Assembly (NCBI RefSeq): GCF_030247195.1
Contig: NC_080672.1
Coordinates: 89,491,113-89,555,112, forward strand
Reading direction: 5' to 3'
Length of the DNA stretch: 64,000 nucleotides
Source: Topomyia yanbarensis
Lineage: Eukaryota; Arthropoda; Insecta; Diptera; Culicidae
In this document: positions 33,179 to 45,078 of the stretch, in pieces
Numbering within the stretch: the stretch's first letter is position 1
How the letters are laid out: the number at the start of each line of letters is the position of its first letter
The notes under the pieces: generated by a model
Seen by the model: the letters and a program-made list of their open reading frames with translations, nothing else
Told to the model about the DNA's origin: nothing
The model's database searches: none
Made by a program: the position numbers and the translations under genes

Positions 33179-33707
33179 TTAACCCATTATATCCCAGCAT
33201 ATGAAATTTCATACGCAGAACTATACATCGTTTAACGCGTATTTACTGCAGAATTTTGGCATCTAACTGCTTTATTATTGCACTAATGGGATCATTGCAC
33301 CTTATATTTCAATGTGAAACAAAACAACTGCCATTTTTTATAATTTTGTTTACATTTTTGAACCGTGTATAGTTGGAGCAAATGGCGGCTGAAAAGTAAG
33401 CAATACATTTAATTGAATTTTATTGTTGGAATTCGTGCTAATAATTCCATTATGTGACAAAACGTTCCTACAGGTGTAAAAGAAGTGTTGTCTATCAGAA
33501 AATCGGAAGAAATATGTCAAACAACTTAAAATTTGTTGTTTTTATTTAAGCATAAGAAAAATTTTTTGCACGAGATATTTTCATTCTCAAAACAATTTTA
33601 AGCGGTGATTTTATTTTTCCCATAATCTTTGATACATTTTTTGGTGGAATTGAAGATATCACTGCATTGGGCTCACTTTTTGAAACCCCTGGGTTATAAT
33701 GGGTTAA
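33179..33707. mobile_element. piggyBac-like MITE with TTAA duplications
   Basis: The left end is TTAA (33179-33182) then CCCATTATATCCCAG; the right end is CTGGGTTATAATGGG then TTAA (33704-33707). The 15-bp inverted repeats differ at one base. The 529 bp interior has no transposase. The minus-strand 64-codon frame at 33546 lies inside and is unrecognised. The ends resemble but are not the same as the MITE at 28356-28860. Confidence 0.85.
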
Positions 33708-36700
33708 AAAATCGGCCAAACAAAACTTCTTAACATACATCGGATATATTTTTTGCGGTTTCTACACACTTAATTTTTTCTGCCGAATCTCAGCTTTTTT
33801 CGCATCTTTTGCCAAAATCTCAACAGCTGAGATATCAGTAAACAATTTTTTGGCTGAATTCTCAGTAAAAGTGACGTTTCATAGCTGATACTCGGAAAAT
33901 ATTTCACCGAAAATCAGCAAACAAATCTCTCATACTGAGATATCAGTTTATAAATTTGCTGATTACACGGCTGTTGGGAAATTGCCGAGCCGAATTGTGT
34001 GTGTATACTGTTTATATAAGATTTTTACATTCTAATAAATTTGAAGTTCATTTTACGAAGCATGTTCGGTCCGTGTGACTTTTATTTTCGATCGCTCATA
34101 GTTATCTTATTCTAATAGAACTAAACTTCAGATATGTATTTTAAATAATACGTAAAATAGCTGCCAGTCACACAAGTATCATCGGCAAACAAATTGTTTA
34201 TCTTGTAAAAAATCCGTTACATTGAGGCCAGGTTGGTAAATGCCAGTAAATTCCATTATTGTAACGCCACAGTTTATAATCAGCTACACAAATTTCAAAT
34301 GTAATAAGACCAGTTCCGTCCACCTGATGAATCAATTAAACTGCAACACCCTTCAATCAATGACGTCGATCTGACAAATAATATAAATTAAATTTTAATT
34401 AATCACCTTACACTTTTCAACACACACCCACACTTGTCCTGATAAGTTTCACCCAGACCCGCAACGCTTCTCATTATCAAACCGACAGCTTGCCAGTCGA
34501 CGTCGATTTGGCTGTCACTTGTGCCATTTCGGTACATTTTTCGTACCCAGCCGCATGACTTTTGCGTTATGGTTTACCACTCCTGTATCTCTACCATGCC
34601 ATCTGTGGTGACAAATGTGAATACAATTATAACACTTCCCCCCCAAACTCTTCAGCGACGTTGGTAATGAAAAAAAAATCTCACCGCAAGTACACTTCCG
34701 TTCCTTCATCCCATCAACTACCATCAGATGAGCAGCGATTAAGTGCACTGCTGATCTATGCAAGCAATTGCATCAACCATTTTTGCTGCTAGCTAGCCAG
34801 CTAACGACGATTGCTGCACTTGTGGGTGCGAAAATATAATTAGCACTAATTAGTGGCACGAATTAGGGACAGCACTCTGCCACCACTTTACTGTTGTGGA
34901 AGAATTTAATCCTTTCTCTCTGTTGACTGCACTGATTGGATTGGAGTTTTTTTTTTTCGTTCGGGATGTCGAACAAACCGAAAAAAAATCACAATTTGCA
35001 AATTCAGATGCAGTTTGGTGATAAACGTTGATCACCGGGTTCCATTTCGCGTCACGAATGGAGAACAGAACAGCCGGATAATTGTTATTGTCGGTCGTAA
35101 TCTTCGACATTTGATTGCTTCCAATTTGAAGTAAATTTTGATAATCGACACGATTGCTGAAATGTACAGGCTTAGTCCATTAGGGATCGATGCGTTGATG
35201 GAAATTGTTTGGGCATCCGAATGGAAGCAGGGCGTACAGAGAACAGACGCCTGACGCGAGTGTTTGAGTTGTGTGAAACTTAACGGAACTTGCCACTAGA
35301 TGCGCTACAGACGTTGATGGAATTGACAATTTACACAGCTAGTTACAGGAATGTACTGGTATAGCAGTGTTAATCATTTGACAGTGTTTCATTCAAAAGT
35401 ACACAAAAGTACTTATACTGATTTATTCTAACATGGATGTCTGTTCTCTATGAAGTAAGCTTTGAAAAGTATAACTGATCTTATTATTCAAATCTATACA
35501 TTAATATCAGTGGCACAATTAACATAAACTTAACCAAAGTAAGGCCTAAATATAATGAAAATGTTCCCAAATAGAATTAAGAAGTTATATTTATTATTCC
35601 GCAGTTTGTTGATTTCACACCCGCTCATCAACGCCTTCAACGGCCCAAATAAATTCTGCCAGCCTAGCACACTTACGTCTGTTACGGAGCGAACCATTGT
35701 ATCTGTGCCATCAATTTCCCCAGCAACTGCTTCCTTTCAGTAGCCCAAGCAAGCCCAACGACTCCTAGCGATGTCAAGCGTAGCAAAAGGTCTAGCTTCT
35801 GAAAATAGCAGCACAAGCAACGCGTTTTGAGTAGCAACAAAAATTATACTTTCTAGGACTTGCCCGGGCGGACAGTTGCCCCCCCCCCTCCGCAATCCGG
35901 TTCATTCGGTTCTGATCGTTGGCACCTCATTCCGCATTCATTTATTCATTCATCAACAATAATTAGTGCGCAGCAAAATTGGCAAATGTTTTTAGAGCAC
36001 GACGAACGCGAAAGTGCGGTCTTTGCGGGTACCCTGGAGAAGATGCCAGCCTAGACCTAAACACGCTAAAACAGCGGACCGAGGGTGGCCGTTTTTATTT
36101 ATGTATGCTACCCTGCGCCTTCGAAATGAACTGGAACCACACGATTTTCCTCCTAGCCTCTCTCTCTCTCGCTGTGTATCACCAGTCTTCAGTCGTGAGG
36201 TTAGTTCCCTTGGAGCCTTTGAAAAAGACCGAACCGACCTGTTCTGCTCCGTTCCACTCTGATATGGTGGCAAAAAGTGAACGGTTATGATTTATACAGT
36301 GGGATTGCGTGTCTAGAGCGTTTTGCACTGATCCCCTCGGTGCCGCGCTCCACTTGCCGATTCTCCAGGGGGGGGGGGGGTGATGGTCGGGAGAAGTGGT
36401 GCATGTTTTGCGTGTGAAATGATACAGTTGCCTTCGCTTAGTAGGCGACCTGACGGTTTGACACGTAAAGCATTACTCAATTTTTCACTATTTCACACTG
36501 GGACCTGTACGGTTGGCCACGCGGTAGCAGGATCTTCTGGGATGGTGTGAAAGCTAAATTATGCAACGGGATTAATGGCTCGGCAATGAAGTAGTTTGTG
36601 GATCAAGGACTTAATTTGATGAGGTAATTTTGCGGTCTACTGTCGCCTAACAGCAATTGTTTATGCAAATAATTGTCATTAAAACTGGACCTTGAACTGT

Positions 36701-37344
36701 CCATCTTCCTGTGCACATTACGCTTGACTCATCTTGTCAACATCGGTACGAATTTTAATTGCCGCTAGTTCATCGGGGAAATGATTAATTGGGCCACCGC
36801 GTGTCGGACACGGTTCTGTGAACCGCTAATTCTGCGCCTACCCCGGAGGGAACGAAATTAGAATGCCTTGAGTGTCGGAACAGATTAATTGTGATGCAGA
36901 TATACGGCACAGTTCGAGCATATTTCAGCGTTTCTTTTATTTTATTACTTTAGGGAGATAGGAGCTTTGAGAAGGGGGATTTAGCGTGGAAATTGTTCGC
37001 ACCAGCGTGTTGCCACTATTGTATCGGTACATCTAATTACAATTACTTTTTCCAGAATGTACAGTTTAGTTTAAAAATCAGATACCAAATAGTTGTACTC
37101 ATGATTGATTAATGTTGGATGGATAGGCACGAGAGCATTGCCTTCGCCGACCAGACTGATTGCTGACAGGTTTGGTTGAAGTTGAATGAGGAACGAACTT
37201 CAAGATTCTACTATTCTCAAACCGTTGTTGCTCATTGCATCATTCATTCGTACAGCCCAACCGCTCAGTCATTTTTCACTTATTTTCTACAGCATTAAAA
37301 ATGTGAATATAGAATATACTAAGATACTGACATCGTTAAACTAG
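33708..37344. other. Intergenic or intronic stretch, no gene seen
   Basis: From 33790 to 33980 there is a short degenerate repeat around GCTGAGATATCAG. The remainder is mixed-composition sequence with long-spaced simple tracts (C run at 35879-35887, CTCTCTCT at 36159, G13 at 36368-36380). Overlapping frames of 60-103 codons at 35860-36290 read on both strands without motifs, so I do not call a gene. Confidence 0.45.
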
Positions 37345-37402
37345 TTATGAAGGTGCGTTTCGAGTTACTCTCATCAGAATCCGACACTAATTTATAACGT
37401 TT
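37345..37402 (+). mobile_element. MITE family M1, left end only
   Basis: TATGAAGGTGCGTTTCGAG followed by CTCATCAGAATCCGACACTAA matches the left end of the full copy at 50885-51195. The rest is missing. Confidence 0.55.
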
Positions 37403-38715
37403 TCGATTTTGACTGTGCACCAAACCGCTGTAATCTGTACACTCAATAAAACTTGGGTGTAATCATCTATTTCCTTTTTGCACAACACCGCATAGTGTTT
37501 TTTTCGCCAAAAACGTGCGAAAAATTATTAACGCAAAAACGGTAATGCGTTCAGGAAAGATGTTTTCTGGGATATTTTATGATGATCCGAGACCTTTATT
37601 TTGACTTCAATGTCTTGCGATTTCGAAGTTATTGGATAATTTTCGGTAAAATTAGAAAATGTTTTAAAGGCAATAACTTTTGAACGGGCAAAAAACAGTC
37701 CCGCGATCTCTAATTGCAATTAGAAATGCTACATAAAATTATAAAATTCAATAGCGTCTCTCGTTGTTTCCAGTAGAGTTAAAGATGATTTGAAAAACTG
37801 TTGTTTTTCAAAAAATGACAAATATCTTCGAAAATACTCGATAAGAAAAAAATATGCGTTAATAAAAATTGTGTATTTTGACAATTGAAATAATTTTGTA
37901 GTATATATGAAACCCGTAGGAATGATAATAAAGAAGATATTTAAAAAAAAATGTTTTTCGGGGTCATCCAAATATAACGAGCAATAACTTCTTAAGAATT
38001 TAAAAGAGAGACTTCTTGTATTCAGCAAAGCAATTTGTAAAAGCAATCTACACAACTTTTCCAATGACGGTAGATCATTGCTTATACTGAAGATTTTTTT
38101 TTAAATCTCACTTATAGGAGGATTAATCACGAAAATCATAGCAGCCAATGATAAACCTTGCTATTTTTGATGAGTAGTCCGAAAACACTATTGACGTAAT
38201 TTCAGCCGTTTTCCCGTTAACAACTAATCACTATTTGAAACCCTTTATTTTTCAAAATATGCCAAATTGCTTTGACAATACCCGAGGTAAGTCATTGTTG
38301 TAATATAGAAAGTTTTTCAATTTGATAAATCAAAGTTTTTTACTGAACATCTCGAACTTGTGAGAATGTTATTTCAAATGTTATGCTAATTGCCTTTAAA
38401 AGGAACATCCACGGAGAACCAGCAATAATGACGAAAATATTAAAGATAAAGACTTTGTGTCTTCAGTAAAGTTGTTGGCAAAGGCTTGCTCTATAACTTT
38501 GCCGAAGACATAATTTTAATATATGCACTTGCAAGAAAGTTGATAAATATATCTCACTTATAGGGAGATTCATAATTAAAATAACACCACCATATGAAAC
38601 CATAGTGTCGACAATTTCCTCCGAAGACGTCATAGATCCAAATTTAACGATGTAGGTGGATTTTGGCAAAAAAACAACTAGGCACTGGTGAAGCACCAGA
38701 AAAAAAACGTAAATG
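37403..38715. other. AT-rich degraded repeat DNA
   Basis: A block like ATCTCACTTATAGGGAGATTCATAA occurs at 38103-38130 and 38549-38575, so part of this is a diverged direct repeat. Minus-strand frames of 77 and 111 codons (38463, 37729) are AT-driven and unrecognised. Confidence 0.4.
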
Positions 38716-38900
38716 CTATTAGTGACATGACTACGCTAGCGCCGGATTCACGGTAGCTCCAAAAAGTTTCTGAGCAAACCGCTAGTCTTGCATGACGTCC
38801 CGAAAGTAATTGTGTTTTCGGTTTTTTTTGGAATTAGCGTAAATCCAACGCTAGCTTAGTCTTGCCACTAAGTTAGTGTCGGTTTCTGATGAGCTGAATA
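38716..38900 (+). mobile_element. MITE family M1, damaged copy
   Basis: Has the block AATCCAACGCTAGCTTAGTC and CACTAAGTTAGTGTCGG near 38845-38883. The preceding CTACGCTAGCGCCGGATTCA (38732) is a degraded inverse of the same part. Non-coding. Confidence 0.6.
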
Positions 38901-39114
38901 GTTTTCACCTAAATTATTCTTCAGCAAGTACTGCGTAGTACTAGTTTTTCCACCCAAAATATCCTGAATTGAAATATTCACACTGTTCATGCATACTTGA
39001 AAGTGCAAAGCATGCTTGTATTGCATTACGGAGTATACTGAAACCGCCATTTACGAACTTTTTTACAAACTATATTCGAAATAACGAACTCTTTTTTTTA
39101 CAAACCAAGGATAT

Positions 39115-39860
39115 AATTTCGGAATGGGGTTCATAACTATATGATGGAAATGAATACCTGAAGCCATTTTGGAATCCAATATGGCGACTTCCGGTGGCGA
39201 CTGCCGGTTGAGATAAATTCTCTATAGCCGCAAAATTATGAATATTTTCGGAACGGTGTTGACAACATGACAGAAATCGATGCCGGAAGCCATTTTGAAT
39301 ACCAAGATGGCGGCTTCTTCGGATGGATTTTTTCGGAATGGGGTTGACGAGCAGATTGCGGAAATAGATGTCGTAAGCAATTTTGAAAACCAAAATGACG
39401 GCTTTCCGGTTTAGATAAAATCTCCATGACGTCCACTATGCGGGTGTTTTCGGAATAGGGAAAATGTCAAAAACGATATCTGAAGTCATTTCAGAACCCC
39501 AAATTTCCGATATAGATGAATACTCTATAACCTCAACAATATGGATATTTTCGGAATGGGGTAAACGAGTACATGACGGAAATCGATGTCAGAAGCCATT
39601 TTGAAAACAAAACTGGCAACTGCCGGTGTAAATAAATATAACCTGAAAAAGAAGGGTATTTTCGGAATGTGGCTGACGAGTAGATGACGAAAATCGATGT
39701 CTGAAGCCATTTCACAATCCAAAATGACACCTGCCTGTTTCGATAAATTCTCACCGTATTTTTAAAATTGGACCAACGAGCATATTACGGAAATCAACGT
39801 CGAAAGTCATTTTTTAAACCAAGATGGTCGCCATCCGTTTTAGATAAATTTATTATAACC
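39115..39860. repeat. Degenerate minisatellite, about seven units of 85-130 bp
   Basis: Each unit begins with TTTTCGGAATGGGGT or a variant (about 39117, 39246, 39333, 39450, 39550, 39665 and a decayed one near 39765), followed by a GACGGAAATCGATGTC-like block, AGCCATTTTG-AA-CCAAAATGG and a GATAAATTCTC-like block. The minus-strand frames here (39070-39754) repeat the peptide FQNGFRH or similar because of the repeat, not because of a protein. Confidence 0.85.
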
Positions 39861-40482
39861 TCAATTTGTCTACTTTCTACTACTGCCCAAGTCAGTCGTA
39901 TAATCGAACCAAGTAAACAACAACTGAATAGCTGGCGTCCAAAAGAGGCTAACCCAAATTGTTTTTCCTAAATCTACATTTTTGGATTTTTTAATAGTGT
40001 TAAGTAATCCACGCGTTCTGACATTTAAGAAATTTAAGTTTTTTTTGCTATTAGCAATAAAAGTTGACCATGGAAATAACCCCAGTACTAGCTGATGTCC
40101 AAAACGGGCTAACCTCACATTGAGTCTTATGGAATTTCAAATATACTCGTTCGTTTTCCGAAGTTTTAAGAAAAAGTAGTCCATCGATTCGCAATCAGTA
40201 AATTTTCTGTTGTAGCTCACATATCGGTGCACTCGATATAATACTGTTTTTAGTTGGATTTCATTGTACGTTGACGTTTCGGTCCAAACAGTCGTTCCTG
40301 AAGGTGAAGGCCGCTCAAATGCTATGTATGGCTATTTTCTATCTAATATATATTTCCAGTACAAATGTATACTATTGAGCTCATTTTTTCGAAAATTCCA
40401 GTGAAAGTGTCATGTCTACATTGAAAGTTGACCGAGCAATAAGGAATAAAGAGTAAAACGTTCTAAATTCAACGCTGTTATC
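39861..40482. other. No recognisable gene
   Basis: A short direct repeat around AACTGAATAGCTGGCGTCCAAAA (39922) and AGTACTAGCTGATGTCCAAAA (40083), each followed by a GGCTAACC block, suggests a diverged duplication of about 160 bp. Nothing else is seen. Confidence 0.4.
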
Positions 40483-40783
40483 AACTTTTTAACAAAGCTA
40501 GATAGAAATGTGGTGTCTGCGAGAAAGTTACAGGTCCTCTCATTTTTAACATATTTTCTGAAAATGCAAACTTTGTAGGTCCTGCATGTTTCGAGATAGG
40601 GAAGGTTTTAGTTAAAACATTTACTTGCAGATTATGTTTTCAAAAATGTGCTATATTTCCAATCTTGTAGGACCTACAAAGTTGGTATCTTCAGAAGATA
40701 TATTATCAATTATCTGACATACAACTTAGCTATAGACACCATCTTTGTATCTCATTCCAGTAAAAAGTTGTTAACAGTGCCGC
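40483..40783. mobile_element. Probable 300-bp MITE
   Basis: Imperfect inverted ends: CGCTGTTATCAACTTTTTAAC at the left and TTTTTACTGGAATG-type sequence in reverse complement at the right (AAAAAGTTGTTAACAGTGC). ATGTGGTGTCT pairs inward with AGACACCATCT. The GTAGGTCCTGC and GTAGGACCTAC blocks form an inner pair. No target duplication was identified. Confidence 0.6.
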
Positions 40784-41339
40784 CCTAGCGACTGAAATCC
40801 GAACTAACTAATTGTAAGAGTTATCGAGAATATTGCTCAATCGGAAGTCACCATCTTGGATCTCAAAATGGTGCCAAACATTCATTTTCATTATCTACTT
40901 GTCAGGCTTTTTTCAAAAATACCACTACTGTTATGTTATAATTAGGAAATTTTGAGAAATCTTTTCACAAACTAAAGCCCAAATAACGAACACTTTTTTA
41001 TGAACTAAGTAAATTTATGAACCTCCTGATTTATTTTGTAAATGGAAATTCAAAAAAAAGAATATAGCATATCCATTTCGACAAATGTCTCGAGACAGAA
41101 AAGGTATCGTTATTCATTGTATTGCATTATCCAATGTCTTTTTTCGCTGGAATAGTGAAACAGGGAACAATAACATCCTTCACATGCAGTTTGATTCAAT
41201 TAAACATAAGCAACACTCCCGACAGTCACTTGACTGGAGTTTAAGTTGCATCTTCTACAAACCGAGCGTTACCGAAAAAAAAAAACAAACAGTAAATCTA
41301 TCAGAAAATCTCGGCAGCCGGCCTACCCAGATCAATACT
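40784..41339. other. No recognisable gene
   Basis: The 130-codon plus frame (41085-41477) has no motif and overlaps the RT relic on the opposite strand. I treat it as chance. Confidence 0.4.
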
Positions 41340-42130
41340 CACACGATAGCATTTCTAAGAGCTGCATGTAGCGTCTTATCACTGCAGATCCAGATTTGTA
41401 TAACTCTTTATTCGTTTCTACTAGCAAAAACAGTGTCCCGTGGCAAACGTAGATATGTAAATGCACGGTCTGCATAACAAAGTTTGTTACACTAACATTT
41501 CTTTCTATCCCCGATGACTTCAAGGACGTGGCTGGCTCAGTTATTGGCATTTCAAAGAATAGCACTCTCACAACGTGCACAATGTAGATGGTGAGCTAGC
41601 TTCGTTGATTCATTCGTTGATTTGTTGCCTGGCCTAAGATCTCCCGAGAGATGCAAAGTAGGACCCGGTTCCGTTTTCTTTCCGGAATGTCTATTGACTG
41701 TTGTCTAGTAGTTGCCGCTTTTCAAGAATTCTTTTAAGACGTCTATCGGCAATTCACTCCAGTATTTTGGCTATACAGGGGAAAAGGATGATTTGAAGTC
41801 CTTAGGTGTGCTACCAGGATTCTATGAGCGGTGTGCCATCCCATATTCGGTTGTAGCTTTGCAGCAGTGCGTTTTTGCCTTGGGGAGGTAAGTTAAAAAA
41901 AAGCGTCGGAGAGTTCGGGTCCGGGTCATACATAGGTTGGGAAGGGGTAGGGGGGGGGGGGGTTTGTGTTACAGATTTTGCTTGAGGAATTGGCGCCTTG
42001 CTCAGGAAGTCGGTTGGAAGTGATGTGGTTGAGAAAAGGTATCCCAGTTCGCTGGCAATTTCTTTGAGATTTGTGGTTGCGATGTTGTCAGTTTGGATGG
42101 AGAATTCGTTGTTACGCCGTTTCTCACTGA
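41340..42130 (-). pseudogene. LINE reverse transcriptase, N-terminal half, decayed
   Basis: On the minus strand after the pre-RT linker come EIASELGYLFSTTSLPTDFLSK, then through frameshifts CIAKILE, IADRRLKRILEKRQLLDNSQ and FRKENGTGSYFASL, which are RT motifs 1-2 of I-like elements. A weaker match continues at 41400-41500 (NFVMQTVHLHIYVCHGTLF and VETN), aligned with the later palm region. The YADD catalytic box is not reached, so the copy is truncated at its 3' side. A G13 run at 41950-41962 breaks one frame. Confidence 0.75.
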
Positions 42131-43160
42131 GGGCGTTAACTCTTCGTCAGATTTCCTCTGTGGGAAAGTCGGGGTGGATTCCGTCCAAAAAGTCACTCCA
42201 ATTTGCTGCTTTGGCTTCGATGATAGCTTTCTTTGCTGCGTTTCGGCATTGGCGAAAATGTCCAGAAATCGCTATCCGCCGGTGTTCTTCGGAGCTTTCG
42301 TTGTGATTGTAGGCGGTTTCAATGGCATGGAGCACAACCAGTAGACGGCTTTCTTTGTGGGCGGCAGGGGGATTCACTGCTTTGGGGAATGCTAGATTGA
42401 GCAAATTATATCAGCAATTATATTAGCTAGTTCGTCCGGTGTGTAGTCCTTATGAGGGTAAAGCTTCTGCATAAAGGATTCTTCGAAATGGGTCAGTCGG
42501 CTTCTGGTAGAGTCACCAGCGCTGAGTGGATATTGCGGGGGGAGCAGATTTGTATGTAATCAAGATGGGGTGGTCGCTGTTGCAGATGACTGAGAGTACT
42601 GATCAGAGGCAATCGGAGGCGAGGGTGATGGAGCATATTTATACGTCTATGGCGGATAGTATCTATCCCCTGGTAAATGTTCATCCGTGATTACTGCTTT
42701 GTTGTTCTGAAATGTCTTCATGATGTCGTTTCCACGACGGTTGGTGGCAACGGGCGTTCATCACCCCCATCATCAGCAATGGAGGGGTGATTTGATGAAT
42801 CAATTCTTCGAGTTTCTTGCCAACCTCTTTTACATCTTGAGGTAGGTAGATGGACACCATGAACGAGAGAGTACGTGTTTTCCTTGAGCGACTGCCAGTA
42901 GTTTTGTGTCCGGTTGAATGTGTTCTCCATGGATTTCAGCACGGATGGCCAATCCGATCGTTTCCTTCGGTCCGTTATTCTCATAAGAATTGGTTTTCTA
43001 ACCAGGTGGAGATGTCGGTACTTTCCGGGATGTGTGTTTCATGAATTGCTAGGGTGATGGGGTTATGGCGAGTGATGATAGCCTGAAGGTCCTCGAGATT
43101 GTGTCCTAGTCCATTGTAGTTCCATCGAAGTTCGGTTTGGTGCTGGATTGGATGAGTGGA
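42131..43160 (-). pseudogene. LINE ORF2 endonuclease and pre-RT linker, decayed
   Basis: Minus-strand reading from about 43160 gives WNYNGLGHNLEDLQAIITRH and ITLAIHETHIPES (start of the AP-like endonuclease, with Glu in the ETH motif), IGHPC..HGEHI in shifted frames, SIYLPQDVKEVGKKLEELIH and MMGVMNARCH (degraded GDFNAH). The open frame 42147-42404 then has EEHRRIAISGHFRQCRNAAK and IIEAKAANW, the basic pre-RT linker. The order matches an I-like LINE ORF2. The family differs from the R1 relic at 26-27 kb and from the Jockey/CR1-like insert at 43976. At least four frameshifts or stops. Confidence 0.8.
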
Positions 43161-43233
43161 TAGTCCTTCGGGTGATCGCGAAGGGTATTACAAGGTGTCC
43201 GGGTGGGTTCCAGGTGCTCTCGTTTTCTGCTGG

Positions 43234-43501
43234 GTCATTGACAGGGATGCCACATTGAAATCTGTGTTTCTATCAAAAAAATCTTTTTATCATCTGTGAT
43301 GACTAAAACAGGAAAAAAATCTGTAAAAATCTGTGATAAATTTCCAAAAAATCTGTGATAAATCACAATATTACCAAAAATCTGTGAAAATCTGTGAAAT
43401 TTTCAACAAAATGCCAAAAATCTGTCATCTGTGAAAAAGAATCTGTGATCAAAAATTATGAAAAAAATCTGTGACATTACAAAAAAATCTGTGGTCATTG
43501 A
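43234..43501. mobile_element. 252-bp A-rich element with 8-bp target duplication, hAT-like
   Basis: GTCATTGA lies exactly at 43234-43241 and 43494-43501. The insert starts CAGGGATGCCACATTG, resembling the CAGGG start of hAT elements, and an 8-bp duplication is the hAT size. The interior (43256-43493) is built from about a dozen irregular copies of AAAAATCTGTGA. The right end is AAAAAATCTGTG rather than an inverse of the left, so a hAT origin is not proven. It interrupts the LINE between its ORF1 and ORF2. Confidence 0.75.
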
Positions 43502-43632
43502 AGCGATTGAATTTGGTGTTAGTGGCGGGGGAGGGTGTTAGTTCCGTCTTTCGGGGGACGTCGCTCTTTTGTCGGGGAAAGGAATTGAGAGCACTGATCT
43601 GTTCTTGTAGAGTGGTGTGACAGTGTGAACTT

Positions 43633-43975
43633 ACCCGGGGGTAACCGGGCCTCCTGCACCAGAAGCCGCCGAAGGCTCGTCAATAGGATCCGGTGCATCC
43701 GTGGTCGGGGCTAGTGCATGGGGAAGAGACTTTTTCCCTAACGATTCTGCATTTGTTATATGCTGTTTAGGGTTGCTGCTCGATGGAAAGGTGGCATGGG
43801 TTGGTCCTGAAAGGCAGTTTGTTGTGCCAGGAGCATCCAGAGATGGGGCTAAGTCTTCGGCGTACGGGAGTTCGGAATTTTGGTGTTTGGTTTCCCCGGT
43901 ACCTTCCGGATCGGGGTCGGAATGGGAGAGTTTGCTTGTTGTAGATGTTGTATTGTCTTCGATTTAAAAAAAGTT
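43633..43975 (-). pseudogene. Pro/Ser/Thr-rich LINE ORF1 C-terminal segment
   Basis: The minus strand is open for about 110 codons from 43975, with DNTTSTTSKLSHSDPDPEG, LAPSLDAPGTTNCLSGPTHA and EPSAASGAGGPVTPG, ending at a stop near 43645. It is low-complexity and lies just upstream of the ORF2 start, as expected for an ORF1 tail. I infer that it belongs to the same LINE as 41340-43160; no zinc knuckle is visible. Confidence 0.5.
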
Positions 43976-45078
43976 ACATCGCACAGACTTAGACTAAACA
44001 CTAACTTAATCCTATTTTTAATTTAAACGATTCTTTACTAATATTAAAATCAAACAAATGATAGACACTATTGAAGAGTTGACAGCAAACATCCAAAGGA
44101 TTATTCTGGCCGTACTGCGTGCGATGTATTGAGCGTCGGAAAAAAATCAATTCTCCGGAAAGATCTTCCCGGAACGTTGAGGTCGAGTTTTGCTAGAAGC
44201 GCAGGAGAGTCTTTGTTGTCCGTCAGAAGATCGAAAATGAAAAGTCGTTGCAGAAAGATCCGTCTGTTTCGCAGCGTAGGGAGATTGATGAGAATACAGC
44301 GATCGTCATATGGAGGAAGCTGGAAACGGTTTTGCCAGGGTAACCGACGAAGTTCAAACCTGATAAAGTTCTTCTGTACCCGTTCGATACGATTAATGTG
44401 TATGGTGTGATACGAAGCCCAAATAGTAACGCCATATTCTAGAATACTGCGTACCAGTGTAATGTATAGTGTTTTTAAACAATACACATCATTGAAATCA
44501 CGAGTGTTGCGTTTGATGAGTACAAGTACAGCGTAGGCTTTAGCTATAACGGAAGAGTAATGTGCGGTAAAGCGTAGCTTACAGTCGAGAATGGCACCAA
44601 GGTCCTTGACGGATACAACTCGTTCTACGGGAGCAGAACACATTGAGTATTCGAACTTAATTGGAGTATGTACTCGTGTAAAAGTGATTGTACTGCATTT
44701 TTGAATATTCACACTCATTCCGTTTCTGTCGCTCCAGTCAATGATCCTATCGACGTCCATTTGCAATGCACAACAGTCTACCATAGTTGTTATGACACGT
44801 TATGTTAAATTTTTAGATCATCAGCATACATAACTTTAGAAGACGATAATTCACTGCAGAGGTCGTTCACAAAGAGCACAAATAGAAGAGGTCCGAGATG
44901 ACTCCCTTGAGAAACGCCCGATGAAATGTGGAAAGGATCCGAGAGTGTAGTTCCAAGTCGCACCGAGGCGCTACGGTTCGCAAGATACGAGGAGATCCAA
45001 TTAGTCAGCCAGTCCGGCAGTCTAGTCCGTCTTAGCTTTTCCACAGCAAGCTGATGAGGAACACGGTCGGTTGCATTA
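43976..45078 (-). pseudogene. Jockey/CR1-like LINE ORF2 3' half with 3' UTR, 5'-truncated
   Basis: The minus-strand frames 45077-44805 and 44784-44101 read TDRVPHQLAVEKLRRTRLPD, WLTNWISSYLANRSASVRLG, SGVSQGSHLGPLLFVLFVND and MYADDLKI. After a frameshift near 44795 come MDVDRIIDWSDRNGMSVNIQ, KDLGAILDCKL, LVRSILEYGVTIW and RRLPWQNRFQLPPYDDRC, then a stop at 44101. RT palm motifs including the YADD catalytic pair are intact, and the thumb/C-terminal domain is complete. An untranslated tail follows to an A-rich end near 43976. Apart from the one frameshift this is the best-preserved RT segment in the window. 5' truncation is typical of LINE insertion. Confidence 0.88.

Noticed and set aside
36368..36380. 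G or C homopolymer runs (also 30980-30989, 41950-41962, 50441-50453) as functional G-quadruplex sites
   Set aside because: Isolated single runs without partner runs; they are as likely to be sequencing or assembly length errors, and some sit inside decayed elements.
39070..39754. Minus-strand ORFs with a repeated FQNGFRH-like peptide as a repeat protein
   Set aside because: The peptide repeats only because the DNA is a minisatellite; frame is not kept across units.
41085..41477. 130-codon plus-strand ORF
   Set aside because: Partly opposite an RT relic and without any recognisable domain.
44129..44410. Plus-strand 93-codon basic ORF
   Set aside because: Antisense shadow of the LINE ORF2 C-terminal region.
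43976..45078. Exact target duplication for the truncated LINE insert
   Set aside because: Flanking sequences (AAATTCAAACATT and AAATCGAAGACAAT) are only loosely similar, so I do not claim a duplication.
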